NCBI GenBank assembly: GCA_023396625.1
Contig: JAEWVY010000243.1
Location: forward strand, 1 to 25,409
Direction: 5' to 3'
Length of the DNA: 25,409 nucleotides
Source: Pseudomonadota bacterium
GTDB lineage: Bacteria; Pseudomonadota; Gammaproteobacteria; Burkholderiales; Burkholderiaceae_C
The translations under genes were made by a program, and so were the position numbers. Under the pieces are notes generated by a model. The model was not told where the DNA came from. It saw nothing but the letters and a program-made list of their open reading frames with translations, and ran no database searches. Shown piece by piece: positions 7,375-14,887 of the stretch (its first letter is position 1; every line of letters begins with the position of its first letter).

Positions 7375-7704
7375 TCACCCACGCCAATCCATACGGACCA
7401 CGTACGAGGAGTGCCTCTCGGGAAACACTCGCACATCAAAAGATCCGGAGTATTTACTGGGCGAATGCAGTTTGTCGTTGCGAGAGATTCCAACGTGAAA
7501 GTGGCCGGTGGTGATGCGTTCGCAATAGACTTCGACAAGCAGTCCTGAAGGCAGTTTGGCAGCGACCGGCTGCATCACTGGGCAAGCCCTTGGTCGATTG
7601 ACTTTCAACAAGATCGGCCCCGGCAATGCGCCGAGAAATTCGTTCTGACGAACCTCGCACCGACGGGTCATCAACCCAGAACCCACAGAACCCCGCGATG
7701 CCAT
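7375..7704 (-). CDS. Hypothetical protein, up to 109 residues
   Basis: I do not recognise this product. The C-terminal 80 residues alternate hydrophobic and polar residues, as in a beta-rich domain (LPSGLLVEVYCERITTGHFHVG, then GSFDVRVFPERHSSYVVRMDW). No signal peptide, membrane helix or catalytic motif is evident. Possible starts are ATG at 7704, TTG at 7674 and ATG at 7671; none has a good ribosome binding site, so the true N-terminus is uncertain. It ends 1 nt before the 39-residue ORF and lies downstream of the VOC gene on the same strand. A competing frame in the same region looks less protein-like. It could be a degraded gene. Confidence 0.42.
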   Translation of the reverse strand: MASRGSVGSGLMTRRCEVRQNEFLGALPGPILLKVNRPRACPVMQPVAAKLPSGLLVEVYCERITTGHFHVGISRNDKLHSPSKYSGSFDVRVFPERHSSYVVRMDWRG

Positions 7705-7759
7705 CGCGACGCTTCATCGATGAGCCACCGGCGCGGCCATTGGCTAAACCGCCCGCATC

Positions 7760-8245
7760 TCAACCGCGAAACGCCGCCTCGATCATGGCAATGTCGATTT
7801 TCTTCATTGTCATCATCGCCTCGAAGGCCCGCTTGGCGGCCAGGCGGTCGTGACTGGTATACGCTTTTGTCAGGGCGATCGGCGTGATTTGCCAAGAAAT
7901 GCCCCATTTGTCCTTGCACCAGCCACACTGACTCTCCTGGCCGCCGTTGCCAACGATCGCGTTCCAGTAGCGATCCGTTTCGTCCTGGTCTTCAGTCGCA
8001 ACCTGAAACGAGAACGCTTCGTTGTGCTTGAACATCGGGCCGCCATTGAGCCCGAGACAGGCAACTCCCAGTACGGTGAATTCGACGGTCAATACGTTCC
8101 CCTCTTGCCCCGATGGATTGTCCCCGGGTGCGCGGTGAACCGCGCCAACCGACGAATCTGGAAACGTTTCGGCGTAAAACCGCGCAGCTTCCTCGGCGCC
8201 GTGGTCGTACCAAAGGCAAATTTTGTTTTTTGCAATGTTTGTCAT
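7760..8245 (-). CDS. PhnB-type VOC superfamily protein
   Basis: This 161-residue protein resembles the PhnB/3-demethylubiquinone-methyltransferase-like branch of the vicinal oxygen chelate superfamily. The visible pattern is an N-terminal CLWYDHGAEEAARFYAETFPDS, LTVEFTVLGVACLGLNGGP in the middle, and GWCKDKWGISWQITP near residue 107. Annotations of this family as methyltransferases are historical and unsafe; the substrate cannot be predicted. It starts 1 nt after a short ORF (TGACATG) whose end supplies a GGAGAGG ribosome binding site. Spot GC is about 55%, lower than in the his and mur genes, which fits acquisition by transfer. Confidence 0.82.
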   Translation of the reverse strand: MTNIAKNKICLWYDHGAEEAARFYAETFPDSSVGAVHRAPGDNPSGQEGNVLTVEFTVLGVACLGLNGGPMFKHNEAFSFQVATEDQDETDRYWNAIVGNGGQESQCGWCKDKWGISWQITPIALTKAYTSHDRLAAKRAFEAMMTMKKIDIAMIEAAFRG

Positions 8246-8246
8246 G

Positions 8247-8333
8247 TCACCTCTCCGTTGAGCCCAGGGCGTTCCAGCCCGATTTTTCGTTCGCTTCGGG
8301 GGGAACAGTAAAAACAGCCAGAAAGTTCTTCAT
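8247..8333 (-). pseudogene. 28-codon ORF, probable remnant of a YciI-like gene
   Basis: The frame begins MKNFLAVFTVPPEANEKSGW and stops after 28 codons. From memory the opening resembles the N-termini of small YciI/DGPF-related proteins, which usually run past 90 residues and are often encoded beside PhnB-type VOC genes. AAGGG lies 7 nt upstream of the ATG, so initiation is plausible; a further in-frame ATG lies at 8348. The stop overlaps the ribosome binding site region of the VOC gene. The simplest reading is a truncated gene that still couples translation to the VOC gene. The family assignment is tentative. Confidence 0.4.
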
Positions 8334-8348
8334 CAAGTATCCCTTCAT

Positions 8349-8512
8349 CTCGAATGCAGGCCTTGCACTCCAAATGGAGATGCAACCCTACCTAGCTCGA
8401 CGAACGAAGCCATTCAAAATCGACAAGGGAATTCCCTGACTCCGGAACGAGGCGCGGGCCGTGTTCCGCACCGATATCGCTCGCGGCGGATCGCAGCGTC
8501 GGCTGCAACGTC
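8349..8512. other. Spacer between hisG and the inserted genes
   Basis: These 164 bases lie between the hisG stop and the short ORF before the VOC gene. A weak hairpin is present around 8365-8385 (TGCA-CTCC-AAAT-GGAG-A-TGCA, with one bulged A). I found no convincing promoter, terminator, direct-repeat target duplication or gene. This is the probable upstream junction of the insert. Confidence 0.4.
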
Positions 8513-9178
8513 CTATCGGGCTGCGAATCCCCCCACCACCGACGCGAACGCGTCGATGATGCGGCGGATCGGGGCCTGCTTGAGCTTGAGCGCGGCCTGG
8601 TTGACCACCAGGCGCGAGCTGATGTCCATGATGCGTTCGACTTCGACCAGGTGGTTGGCTTTGAGGGTGTTGCCGGTGGACACCAGGTCGACGATGGCAT
8701 CGGCCAGGCCGGTCAGCGGCGCCAGCTCCATGGAACCGTAGAGCTTGATCAGGTCCACGTGCACGCCCTTGGTCGCGAAGAACTCGCGCGCGATCGCCGT
8801 GTATTTGGTGGCCACGGTCAGCCGGGAGCCCTGGCGCACCGCGCTGGCGTAGTCGAAGTCGTCACGCACCGCCACGCTCATGCGGCAGCGGGCAATGCCC
8901 AGGTCCAAGGGCTGGTACAGGCCGGCACCGCCCGACCAGCTGGCCCCGTGCTCCAGCAGCGTGTCCTTGCCCGTCACGCCAAGGTCCGCGCCGCCCCACT
9001 CCACGTAGGTCGGCACGTCGGTGGCGCGCACCAGCACCACCTGAACCTCTGGCTGGTTGGTGGGCAGGATGAGCTTGCGCGAGGTTTCCGGGCTCTCAAG
9101 CACCTCAATGCCCGCCGCCGCGAGCAGGGGCAGGGTTTCGTCAAAAATGCGTCCCTTGGACAGTGCGAGGGTGATCAT
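8513..9178 (-). CDS. hisG: ATP phosphoribosyltransferase, short form
   Basis: HisG condenses ATP with PRPP, the committed and feedback-regulated first step of histidine synthesis. The product, from MITLALSKGRIFDETLPLL, is 221 residues. That is the short form, which lacks the C-terminal ACT-like regulatory domain of the roughly 300-residue enterobacterial enzyme. Short HisG works as a hetero-octamer with HisZ, a histidyl-tRNA synthetase paralogue, which is not in this window. The PRPP-binding segment appears as DAIVDLVSTGNTLKANHL near residues 154-171. The start was chosen at the conserved MITLALSKGR; upstream codons do not fit the family. A 111-nt spacer separates it from murA. Confidence 0.96.
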   Translation of the reverse strand: MITLALSKGRIFDETLPLLAAAGIEVLESPETSRKLILPTNQPEVQVVLVRATDVPTYVEWGGADLGVTGKDTLLEHGASWSGGAGLYQPLDLGIARCRMSVAVRDDFDYASAVRQGSRLTVATKYTAIAREFFATKGVHVDLIKLYGSMELAPLTGLADAIVDLVSTGNTLKANHLVEVERIMDISSRLVVNQAALKLKQAPIRRIIDAFASVVGGFAAR

Positions 9179-9289
9179 GGCGTGACTGTGACTGAATTCA
9201 TGTGGCGCAGGCTCGGCAAGGACCGTCCCGCTGAGGCGAAGCACCATGGAGGCGATGGCGTCGCCAGCACGGCAAGGGGCCGCTGTTCG

Positions 9290-10558
9290 TCAGGCATGGA
9301 CCCTCTCCACATCCGCGCCCAGGGCTCTCAGCTTGGCCTCCATGCGATCGTAGCCGCGGTCGAGATGGTAGATGCGGTCCACCTGTGTTTCTCCCGAGGC
9401 TACCAACCCCGCGATCACCAGGCTGGCCGAGGCGCGGAGGTCGGTGGCCATCACGGTGGCGCCGGAGAGCTTCTCCACCCCTTCGATCACCGCCACCTTG
9501 CCATCGATCTGGATATGCGCGCCCAGGCGCACCAGCTCGTTCACGTGCATGAAGCGGTTCTCGAAAATCGTCTCGGTCACCTTGCTCGTGCCGTGCGAGA
9601 TGCAGTTGAGCGCCATGAACTGGGCCTGCATGTCGGTCGGGAAGCCGGGGTACTCCGTGGTCCGGAAGCTCTGCGCCGTCAGGCGCCCGTGCGCGCGGAT
9701 GCGGATGAAACCATCCCCCGCGTCGATGGTGGCGCCCGCCTCCCGCAGCTTGTCGATCACGGCATCGAGATGGTCGGCACGGCCGTGACGCAGCACCACC
9801 TCCCCTCCCGTGGCCGCCACGGCGCAGAGAAAGGTGCCGGCCTCGATCCGGTCGGCCACCACCGCGTGAGTGCAGCCGTGCAGGAACGGGACCCCCTCGA
9901 TCCGGATGCGGCTGCTGCCATGCCCTTCGATCCTGGCCCCCATGCGGATCAGCATCTCCGCCAGATCCGCGACCTCGGGCTCCTGCGCGGCGTTCTCAAG
10001 CAGCGTCTCGCCTTCGGCCAGGCTCGCGGCCATCAGGAAGTTTTCGGTGCCGGTCACGGTCACCATGTCGGTGGCAATGCGCGCGCCCTGGAGACGTGTC
10101 AGGCCGTCCCGCAGCTTGGCCAGCATGTAGCCGTGCTCGACCCGGATATCGGCGCCCATGGCCTGCAGACCCTTGATGTGCTGATCCACCGGGCGCGACC
10201 CGATCGCGCAGCCGCCAGGCAGGGAGACCGTGGCTTCACCAAACCGCGCCAGCAGGGGTCCGAGCGCAAGCACCGAGGCACGCATGGTTTTCACCAGCTC
10301 GTAGGGTGCCTCGGGAGAGCTCAGCACACGGGCATCGATACGCGCCACGCCATCGGGCCCGTGGTCGGCACTCACCCCCATGTTGCGGATCAGCTTGAGC
10401 ATGGTCGCCACGTCCTGCAAACGAGGCACATTGGTCAGCGTCACCGGCTCGGCAGTCAGCAGGGCGGCGCACAGTTCGGGCAGGGCCGCATTCTTGGCAC
10501 CGGACACCTGCACTTCGCCATGCAGTGGGCGCCCCCCGCGGATGATGAGTTTGTCCAT
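9290..10558 (-). CDS. murA: UDP-N-acetylglucosamine 1-carboxyvinyltransferase
   Basis: MurA transfers enolpyruvate from PEP to UDP-GlcNAc, the first committed step of peptidoglycan synthesis, in the cytoplasm; it is the target of fosfomycin. The 422-residue protein shows K22 in SGAKNAALP and the catalytic cysteine C117 in LPGGCAIGSRPVDQH. Because cysteine is present at this position, the enzyme should be fosfomycin-sensitive unless other mechanisms exist. It begins 6 nt after the ibaG stop, reproducing the ibaG-murA pairing known from E. coli, and is followed by hisG. Confidence 0.97.
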   Translation of the reverse strand: MDKLIIRGGRPLHGEVQVSGAKNAALPELCAALLTAEPVTLTNVPRLQDVATMLKLIRNMGVSADHGPDGVARIDARVLSSPEAPYELVKTMRASVLALGPLLARFGEATVSLPGGCAIGSRPVDQHIKGLQAMGADIRVEHGYMLAKLRDGLTRLQGARIATDMVTVTGTENFLMAASLAEGETLLENAAQEPEVADLAEMLIRMGARIEGHGSSRIRIEGVPFLHGCTHAVVADRIEAGTFLCAVAATGGEVVLRHGRADHLDAVIDKLREAGATIDAGDGFIRIRAHGRLTAQSFRTTEYPGFPTDMQAQFMALNCISHGTSKVTETIFENRFMHVNELVRLGAHIQIDGKVAVIEGVEKLSGATVMATDLRASASLVIAGLVASGETQVDRIYHLDRGYDRMEAKLRALGADVERVHA

Positions 10559-10564
10559 GGGAAT

Positions 10565-10816
10565 TTATGTCGATCCGGTGCGCTGGGCGGCCCATTCCGC
10601 GGGCGTCCAGGTTTTCATCGAGAGCGCATGCACTTCGTCGTTGTGTATCTTTCCGCCCAGCGCCGCGTAGACCAGCTGGTGCCGCGCGATGGAGCGTTTG
10701 CCCTCGAATTGGGTTGAAACGACCGTGGCATACCAGTGCCGGCCGTCGCCTTCGACCGCGAGATGCTCGCACGCCAGGCCCGATGCGATCAGGGACTTGA
10801 GTTCTTCGGCCGTCAT
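10565..10816 (-). CDS. ibaG: BolA family protein IbaG
   Basis: The 83-residue product has the BolA fold signature: HLAVEGDGRHWYATVVSTQF, then RSIARHQLVYAALGGK, and a C-terminal HNDEVHALSMKTWTPAEW with the conserved histidine. Its position between envelope-lipid genes and murA matches ibaG (yrbA) in E. coli, so I prefer IbaG to BolA. IbaG/BolA proteins bind monothiol glutaredoxins through shared Fe-S clusters and are linked to acid and envelope stress. The ATG lies 1 nt after the stop of the ABC permease gene (TGACATG), and murA follows after 6 nt. Confidence 0.9.
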   Translation of the reverse strand: MTAEELKSLIASGLACEHLAVEGDGRHWYATVVSTQFEGKRSIARHQLVYAALGGKIHNDEVHALSMKTWTPAEWAAQRTGST

Positions 10817-10817
10817 G

Positions 10818-11573
10818 TCAGCTCCGTATTTTGTAGCCAATGCGCAGCAGGTGCACGGTGATCGCGCTCACCAAAGCCAGCGCGATGGCCACGACGCTCA
10901 GGCTGGTCCAGGGCGAGACGTCACTCACGCCAAAGAAACCATAGCGGAAACCGTCGATCATGTAGAAAAACGGGTTCATGTGACTCACGCGCTGCCAGAA
11001 CGGGGGCAGCGAGTGGATGGAATAGAACACGCCCGACAAAAAGGTCATGGGCATGATGACGAAATTCTGGAACGCGGCCAGTTGATCGAAGCGTTCAGCC
11101 CACAGGCCGGCAATCACGCCCATGGCGCCCAGCAGGGCCGCGCCCATCACGGCAAACGCAATGATCCACAGTGGCGCCACGAATGTCGGCAACGAGAATA
11201 TGGCCGTCACGGCGAACACCCCCAGCCCGACGATCAGCCCCCGCAACACCGACGACGCCAGGTAGGCGACGAACCAGCTCCAGTGCGACAACGGGGTCAG
11301 CAGCAAAAACACCAGACTGCCCATGATCTTGCTTTGGATCAAGCTCGACGAACTGTTGGCGAAAGCGTTCTGCAACAGGCTCATCATCACGAGACCGGGC
11401 ACCAGGAAGGCGCTGTAGCTCAATTGGCCATACACCTTGACATGATCCTCGAGCACATGACCAAAAATCATCATGTAGAGCACCGCGGTAAGCACCGGCG
11501 CCGCGATGGTCTGGAAGGCGACCTTCCAGAAGCGCAACACCTCCTTATAGAACAGGGTCCGCCAGCCCGTCAC
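10818..11573 (-). CDS. ABC-2 type transporter permease, YadH-like
   Basis: This 251-residue integral membrane protein has about six hydrophobic segments. It begins MTGWRTLFYKEVLRFWKVAFQTIAAPV, a typical ABC-2 permease opening, and has the PMTFLSGVFYSIHSLPPFWQ motif near residues 174-194. It overlaps the upstream ATPase gene by ATGA, so the two certainly form one exporter. It resembles YadH of E. coli, whose substrate is not established. Sitting between mlaB and ibaG-murA suggests an envelope role, but that is context only. Confidence 0.9.
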   Translation of the reverse strand: MTGWRTLFYKEVLRFWKVAFQTIAAPVLTAVLYMMIFGHVLEDHVKVYGQLSYSAFLVPGLVMMSLLQNAFANSSSSLIQSKIMGSLVFLLLTPLSHWSWFVAYLASSVLRGLIVGLGVFAVTAIFSLPTFVAPLWIIAFAVMGAALLGAMGVIAGLWAERFDQLAAFQNFVIMPMTFLSGVFYSIHSLPPFWQRVSHMNPFFYMIDGFRYGFFGVSDVSPWTSLSVVAIALALVSAITVHLLRIGYKIRS

Positions 11574-12532
11574 CGCGAAACCCCCACGCTTTCCGCCACC
11601 GCCACCACGCCCGGCGTACCGCCTCCAGCCATCACACCGAGGAATACATCCTCCAGGTCGGCTTTGCGAATTTCCACGTCCTGTGCATGCAGCCCGGCCT
11701 CCCGGACCGCCGCCAGGTAACGCTCGATCTCCAGCGCATCGTGCGCAGGAAACTGCACGATTCGGCCTGTAATTCGTGCCTTCCCAGCAAGATCCGGCGG
11801 AAGCTCGCTATCAATTTTGAATCTCAACACATTGCTCGATGCCGCTTTGAGCAAATCGGAAGTTCGCGACAGTGCCACCATCCGCCCTTGCTTGAGCATG
11901 GCGATGCGGCCGCACAACGCTTCGGCCTCCTCAAGGTAGTGGGTGGTCAGCAGCACGGTATGTCCTTGACGATTGAGCCGTGCAACAAACTGCCACAACG
12001 TCTGGCGCAGTTCGACATCGACGCCGGCGGTCGGTTCGTCCAGCACGATCACTGGCGGCTTGTGGACCAGGGCCTGCGCCACCAGCACCCGGCGTTTCAT
12101 GCCGCCCGACAGCTGTCGCATGTTGGCATGGGCCTTGTCGGCCAGCCCCAGGCCTTCGAGCAGCTCATCGATCCAGGCGTCGTTGTGCTTCACGCCAAAA
12201 TAGCCCGACTGGATGCGCAATGTCTCGCGCACGTCGAAGAAGGGGTCGAACACCAGTTCCTGTGGCACCACGCCAAGACGCCTGCGGGCCTGCGCATAGT
12301 CAGTCTGCACGTCGTGTCCCTGCACCAGCACACGGCCCTGCGTTGCGCGCGTGATGCCGGCCAGGATGCTGATGAGCGTGGTCTTGCCCGCGCCGTTGGG
12401 ACCCAGCAAACCGAAGAATTCACCCTCCTCGATGTCGAAACTGACATTGTCGAGCGCCCTGAGCGGGGAGGCCGCGCCGCCCCGCAGGGCAGGGAATGTC
12501 TTGGAAACGGATTGAAAGGAGATGGCGGGCAT
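11570..12532 (-). CDS. ABC-2 type transporter ATP-binding protein, YadG-like
   Basis: The 320-residue ATPase has Walker A GPNGAGKTT (residues 44-52), signature LSGGMKRR, Walker B VIVLDEPTAGVD and the switch histidine in LLTTHYLEEAE. After the nucleotide-binding domain, about 90 extra residues form a C-terminal domain (VLRFKIDSELPPDLAG and on), as in YadG-type proteins. I chose MPAISFQSVSKTF as the start; an upstream extension encodes an unlikely Arg-rich stretch. It pairs with the overlapping permease gene. A 73-nt spacer separates it from mlaB. Confidence 0.92.
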   Translation of the reverse strand: MPAISFQSVSKTFPALRGGAASPLRALDNVSFDIEEGEFFGLLGPNGAGKTTLISILAGITRATQGRVLVQGHDVQTDYAQARRRLGVVPQELVFDPFFDVRETLRIQSGYFGVKHNDAWIDELLEGLGLADKAHANMRQLSGGMKRRVLVAQALVHKPPVIVLDEPTAGVDVELRQTLWQFVARLNRQGHTVLLTTHYLEEAEALCGRIAMLKQGRMVALSRTSDLLKAASSNVLRFKIDSELPPDLAGKARITGRIVQFPAHDALEIERYLAAVREAGLHAQDVEIRKADLEDVFLGVMAGGGTPGVVAVAESVGVSR

Positions 12533-12605
12533 GGAAGCCCATGATTTTAAGGGCCTGAACCACCCCGGTCGCCCGTTTGGCGGGCAGTTTCTGCGACAGC
12601 GCCGG

Positions 12606-12878
12606 CTATTTCGCCGGATAGAACAGTTCCGCCACACCGTAGAGCCCGGCCAGCTGGCGCAGCTTCGGCGGCAGGCCGTTCACGGAAAATGGGCGAGCCG
12701 AGGCAAGGCATTCGCGCCGTAGCGCGATCAGCAGTGCCAGCGCGGAAGAGTCGAACCGGGTGAGCCCGCTGGCCTCGACCACCACCGGTGCCTCTTTCTG
12801 ACCGCGCAGGCTTTCGAGCAGTTGCGCCAGACAGGCTCGGGCTTCACGATGCGTCAATTCGGGCGGCAGCACCAGCAT
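12606..12878 (-). CDS. mlaB: Mla STAS-domain protein MlaB
   Basis: A 90-residue single STAS domain. The diagnostic helix start FDSSALALLIALRREC is at about residues 42-57, and PVVVEASGLTRF forms the preceding strand. In the Mla system MlaB binds the ATPase MlaF on the cytoplasmic side and supports complex assembly. It starts 8 nt after the mlaC stop, as the last mla gene here. STAS proteins can also be anti-anti-sigma factors, but the position directly after mlaC supports MlaB. Confidence 0.9.
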   Translation of the reverse strand: MLVLPPELTHREARACLAQLLESLRGQKEAPVVVEASGLTRFDSSALALLIALRRECLASARPFSVNGLPPKLRQLAGLYGVAELFYPAK

Positions 12879-12886
12879 GCGCCGCC

Positions 12887-13525
12887 TCAGCTCTTGCGTG
12901 CGTTGGACTTGTTGCGCTCGGCCAGCGTGGCGATCAGGCCATCCATGCCCCGGGCGTTGATCTCCTGGGTGAACTGGCCACGGTAAGTATCCACCAGCCA
13001 GACGCCCAGCACGTTCAAGTCATAAATCTTCCAACCAGCCCCCTGGCCGGGTGTTTTCTCCAGCCGGTAGTCGAGCTGAATGGGCTCGCCATGCCCACGA
13101 ATCTCGGTCCGAACCACCAGTTCCTTGTCGTCCGGCGAGGCGCGCAGGCGCTTCATGACAATTTCCTGGTCATTGACCTGCGACAGCGCACCGGCATAGG
13201 TTCGCACCAGAAGGGTTTTGAACTCCTCCTGCAGGCGCTTTTGTTGCTCGGGCGACGCCTTTCGCCATGCGGGGCCGGCGGCGGATGCCGTCATGCGATG
13301 GAAATCCACATTGGGCATGATTTTGCTGTCCACCAGAGTCATGATTTTCGACACGTCACCGTTCTGCAGCGACTTGTCCGCCTTGATGGTGTCGAGCACA
13401 TCGACGGACAGGCGCCTGATCAGCACATCGGGCGCTTCGTCGGCGGCGTGGGACAACGGCGCGCCAAGCATCAGCGCGGAGGCAGTGATCAGACCGAGAA
13501 GTTCGGCAAAAAAGCGGCGATTCAT
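12887..13525 (-). CDS. mlaC: Periplasmic phospholipid-binding protein MlaC
   Basis: The 212-residue protein starts MNRRFFAELLGLITASALM and carries a clear signal peptide, with likely cleavage after APLSHA (about residue 27). MlaC shuttles phospholipids between the outer-membrane MlaA complex and the inner-membrane MlaFEDB complex. Recognisable family segments are IMPNVDFHRMTASAAGPAWR, LVRTYAGALS and WKIYDLNVLGVWLVDTYRGQF. AAGGGAA precedes the ATG, supporting this start; a 34-residue upstream extension is rejected. The gap to mlaA is 105 nt. Confidence 0.95.
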   Translation of the reverse strand: MNRRFFAELLGLITASALMLGAPLSHAADEAPDVLIRRLSVDVLDTIKADKSLQNGDVSKIMTLVDSKIMPNVDFHRMTASAAGPAWRKASPEQQKRLQEEFKTLLVRTYAGALSQVNDQEIVMKRLRASPDDKELVVRTEIRGHGEPIQLDYRLEKTPGQGAGWKIYDLNVLGVWLVDTYRGQFTQEINARGMDGLIATLAERNKSNARKS

Positions 13526-13630
13526 GGCAATTCCCTTTTTCTTCTGAATATTGTGGACAGCGGCTATTTGAAAACCAGCCAAGACGGGAGGTTCCATCCG
13601 CGCAGCAAAATGTGCAACAGATGGCAACCC

Positions 13631-14389
13631 TCAACGAGGCGTTGCGGGAGGTACGCCACCGCCGTCCGCCTCATCGTCGTCCGGCGGCGCGCCATCGTAC
13701 ACATCGTTGCGGCGCTTCTGCAGGAAAGCGTCGCGCGTGAAACTGTACTTGTCGAGCGCAGCCTCTTCAAGAAGCTGGCCTGCCCGCAGCAAGCCGGCGC
13801 GGCGGTCGACGAGATCCAGCACCACCATGCTGTTGCGCGTGGGCACGTGGTCGACGCTCCAGACCGGATTGCCCAGGGTGTCGGCCCGCAACGCGGCTGT
13901 GTCGCGCAGTGTCGAGGGGCCGAGCAGTGGAAGCACCAGGTACGGACCCGGCGGAACACCCCAATACCCCAGGGTCTGGCCAAAGTCCTCTCGATGCTGC
14001 TCGATTCCCATTTCACTGGCGATATCGAGCAGGCCGGCCAAGCCCATGAAGGTATTGACGTTCACGCGGAAGAAGCTGTCCGCCGCAGCTGCGCCCTTGA
14101 ACTGCAGCACGTTATTGACAAACGACCAGGCGTCCCCCAGGTTGCCAAAGAAATTTCCCACCCCCGTGCGCACAAGCCGAGGCACGACGGTGTTGTACAC
14201 CGTGGCCACGGGTTTGAGCACCGCGGCATCGACGGTTTCATTGAACTGGTGCACGCCGCGGTTCATCGGCTCCAGCGGATCACGCGGGTTCGCGCCCGGC
14301 GCGGTGACGCAACCGGCCGTCCCCAGCGTCGCCGCCAGCATCATGACAGTGGCGACTCGCCGCGCGGCCGACATGTCGAGCAACCTCAT
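13631..14389 (-). CDS. mlaA: Outer-membrane lipoprotein MlaA (VacJ)
   Basis: MlaA removes mislocalised phospholipids from the outer leaflet of the outer membrane. The 252-residue precursor has a lipoprotein signal ending LGTAGC, with the lipidated cysteine at C27. The VacJ pattern follows: DPLEPMNRGVHQFNETVD, NFFGNLGDAWSFVNN, DFGQTLGYWGVPPGPYLVLPLLGPSTLRD. It is encoded inside the mla operon between mlaD and mlaC, whereas E. coli keeps mlaA elsewhere. It overlaps mlaD by ATGA. The C-terminus is acidic and then Gly/Pro-rich (PPDDDEADGGG), likely disordered. Confidence 0.96.
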   Translation of the reverse strand: MRLLDMSAARRVATVMMLAATLGTAGCVTAPGANPRDPLEPMNRGVHQFNETVDAAVLKPVATVYNTVVPRLVRTGVGNFFGNLGDAWSFVNNVLQFKGAAAADSFFRVNVNTFMGLAGLLDIASEMGIEQHREDFGQTLGYWGVPPGPYLVLPLLGPSTLRDTAALRADTLGNPVWSVDHVPTRNSMVVLDLVDRRAGLLRAGQLLEEAALDKYSFTRDAFLQKRRNDVYDGAPPDDDEADGGGVPPATPR

Positions 14390-14874
14390 TTCTTCTCGCC
14401 CCCTTCTGGCCCGGAATTTCCCTCCGCTGCTTTGCTGAAAAGAAACTGGCCAATCAGATTTTCCAATACCACGGCCGACTGCGTGGAGGAAATCACGTCC
14501 CCGCCCGCCAGCACCTTGTCATCGGCACCGGGTTCGATGCCGATGTACTGTTCACCCAGCAGGCCACTGGTGAGTATCTTGAGCGAGCTGTCCTTGGGAA
14601 AGGCATAGCGGCTCTCCATCGCCAGCGTCACCCGGGCCTGGAAGGATTTGTCGTCGAAAACGATATTTTCCACTCGACCAACGACCACGCCCGCACTCTT
14701 GACGGCCGCCTTGGGTTTGAGACCCCCGATGTTGTCGAACTTGGCGCTGATGCGGTAGTCCGACTGAAAGCTCAGGCTGAGCAAGTTGGCGGACTTGAGT
14801 GCAAGGAACAGCACGGCCACGACGCCCGCGATCACGAACAGTCCGACCCACACATCATTTCTGGAACGTTCCAC
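14386..14874 (-). CDS. mlaD: MCE-domain phospholipid carrier MlaD
   Basis: MlaD is an inner-membrane anchored MCE protein that forms a hexameric ring in the periplasm above MlaFE. From the GTG start the protein is 162 residues, with one N-terminal membrane helix (VGLFVIAGVVAVLFLAL, about residues 9-25). The MCE domain follows, beginning YRISAKFDNIGGLKPKAAVKSAG and including LTSGLLGEQYIGIEPG. The C-terminus is short and charged. I chose GTG at 14872-14874 because GAGGAG lies 7 nt upstream; a TTG five codons earlier is inside the mlaE stop region and has no ribosome binding site. It overlaps mlaA by ATGA. Confidence 0.94.
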   Translation of the reverse strand: MERSRNDVWVGLFVIAGVVAVLFLALKSANLLSLSFQSDYRISAKFDNIGGLKPKAAVKSAGVVVGRVENIVFDDKSFQARVTLAMESRYAFPKDSSLKILTSGLLGEQYIGIEPGADDKVLAGGDVISSTQSAVVLENLIGQFLFSKAAEGNSGPEGGEKK

Positions 14875-14881
14875 CGGCTCT

Positions 14882-14887
14882 CTCCTC
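14882..14887 (-). promoter_or_regulatory. Ribosome binding site deciding the mlaD start
   Basis: GAGGAG in transcript sense, 7 nt before the GTG at 14872-14874. It shares bases with the mlaE stop codon (TTTGAGGAG), which suggests termination-reinitiation coupling of mlaE and mlaD. Confidence 0.7.

Noticed and set aside
7099..7548. Plus-strand frame across the insert (149 codons).
   Set aside because: It runs opposite the minus-strand ORFs, lacks a ribosome binding site and shows no recognisable domain; the minus-strand frames have better spacing and signals.
6624..8512. The insert as an integron cassette array.
   Set aside because: A GTTGAGC core-like heptamer occurs near 8264, but I found no matching inverse core or folded attC-like structure beside the ORFs, and no integrase.
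9179..9289. Possible leader or attenuator before hisG.
   Set aside because: No histidine-rich leader peptide or alternative stem-loops are visible; only a 5-bp GGCGA/TCGCC pairing.
8651..10717. A 688-codon plus-strand frame opposite murA and hisG.
   Set aside because: Same antisense artefact; murA and hisG are complete with catalytic motifs on the minus strand.
11800..11835. GCTATCAATTTTGAATC in the YadG-like gene, resembling AT-rich intergenic repeats of this bacterial group.
   Set aside because: It encodes a plausible native segment (LRFKIDSEL) in frame, without flanking repeat structure.
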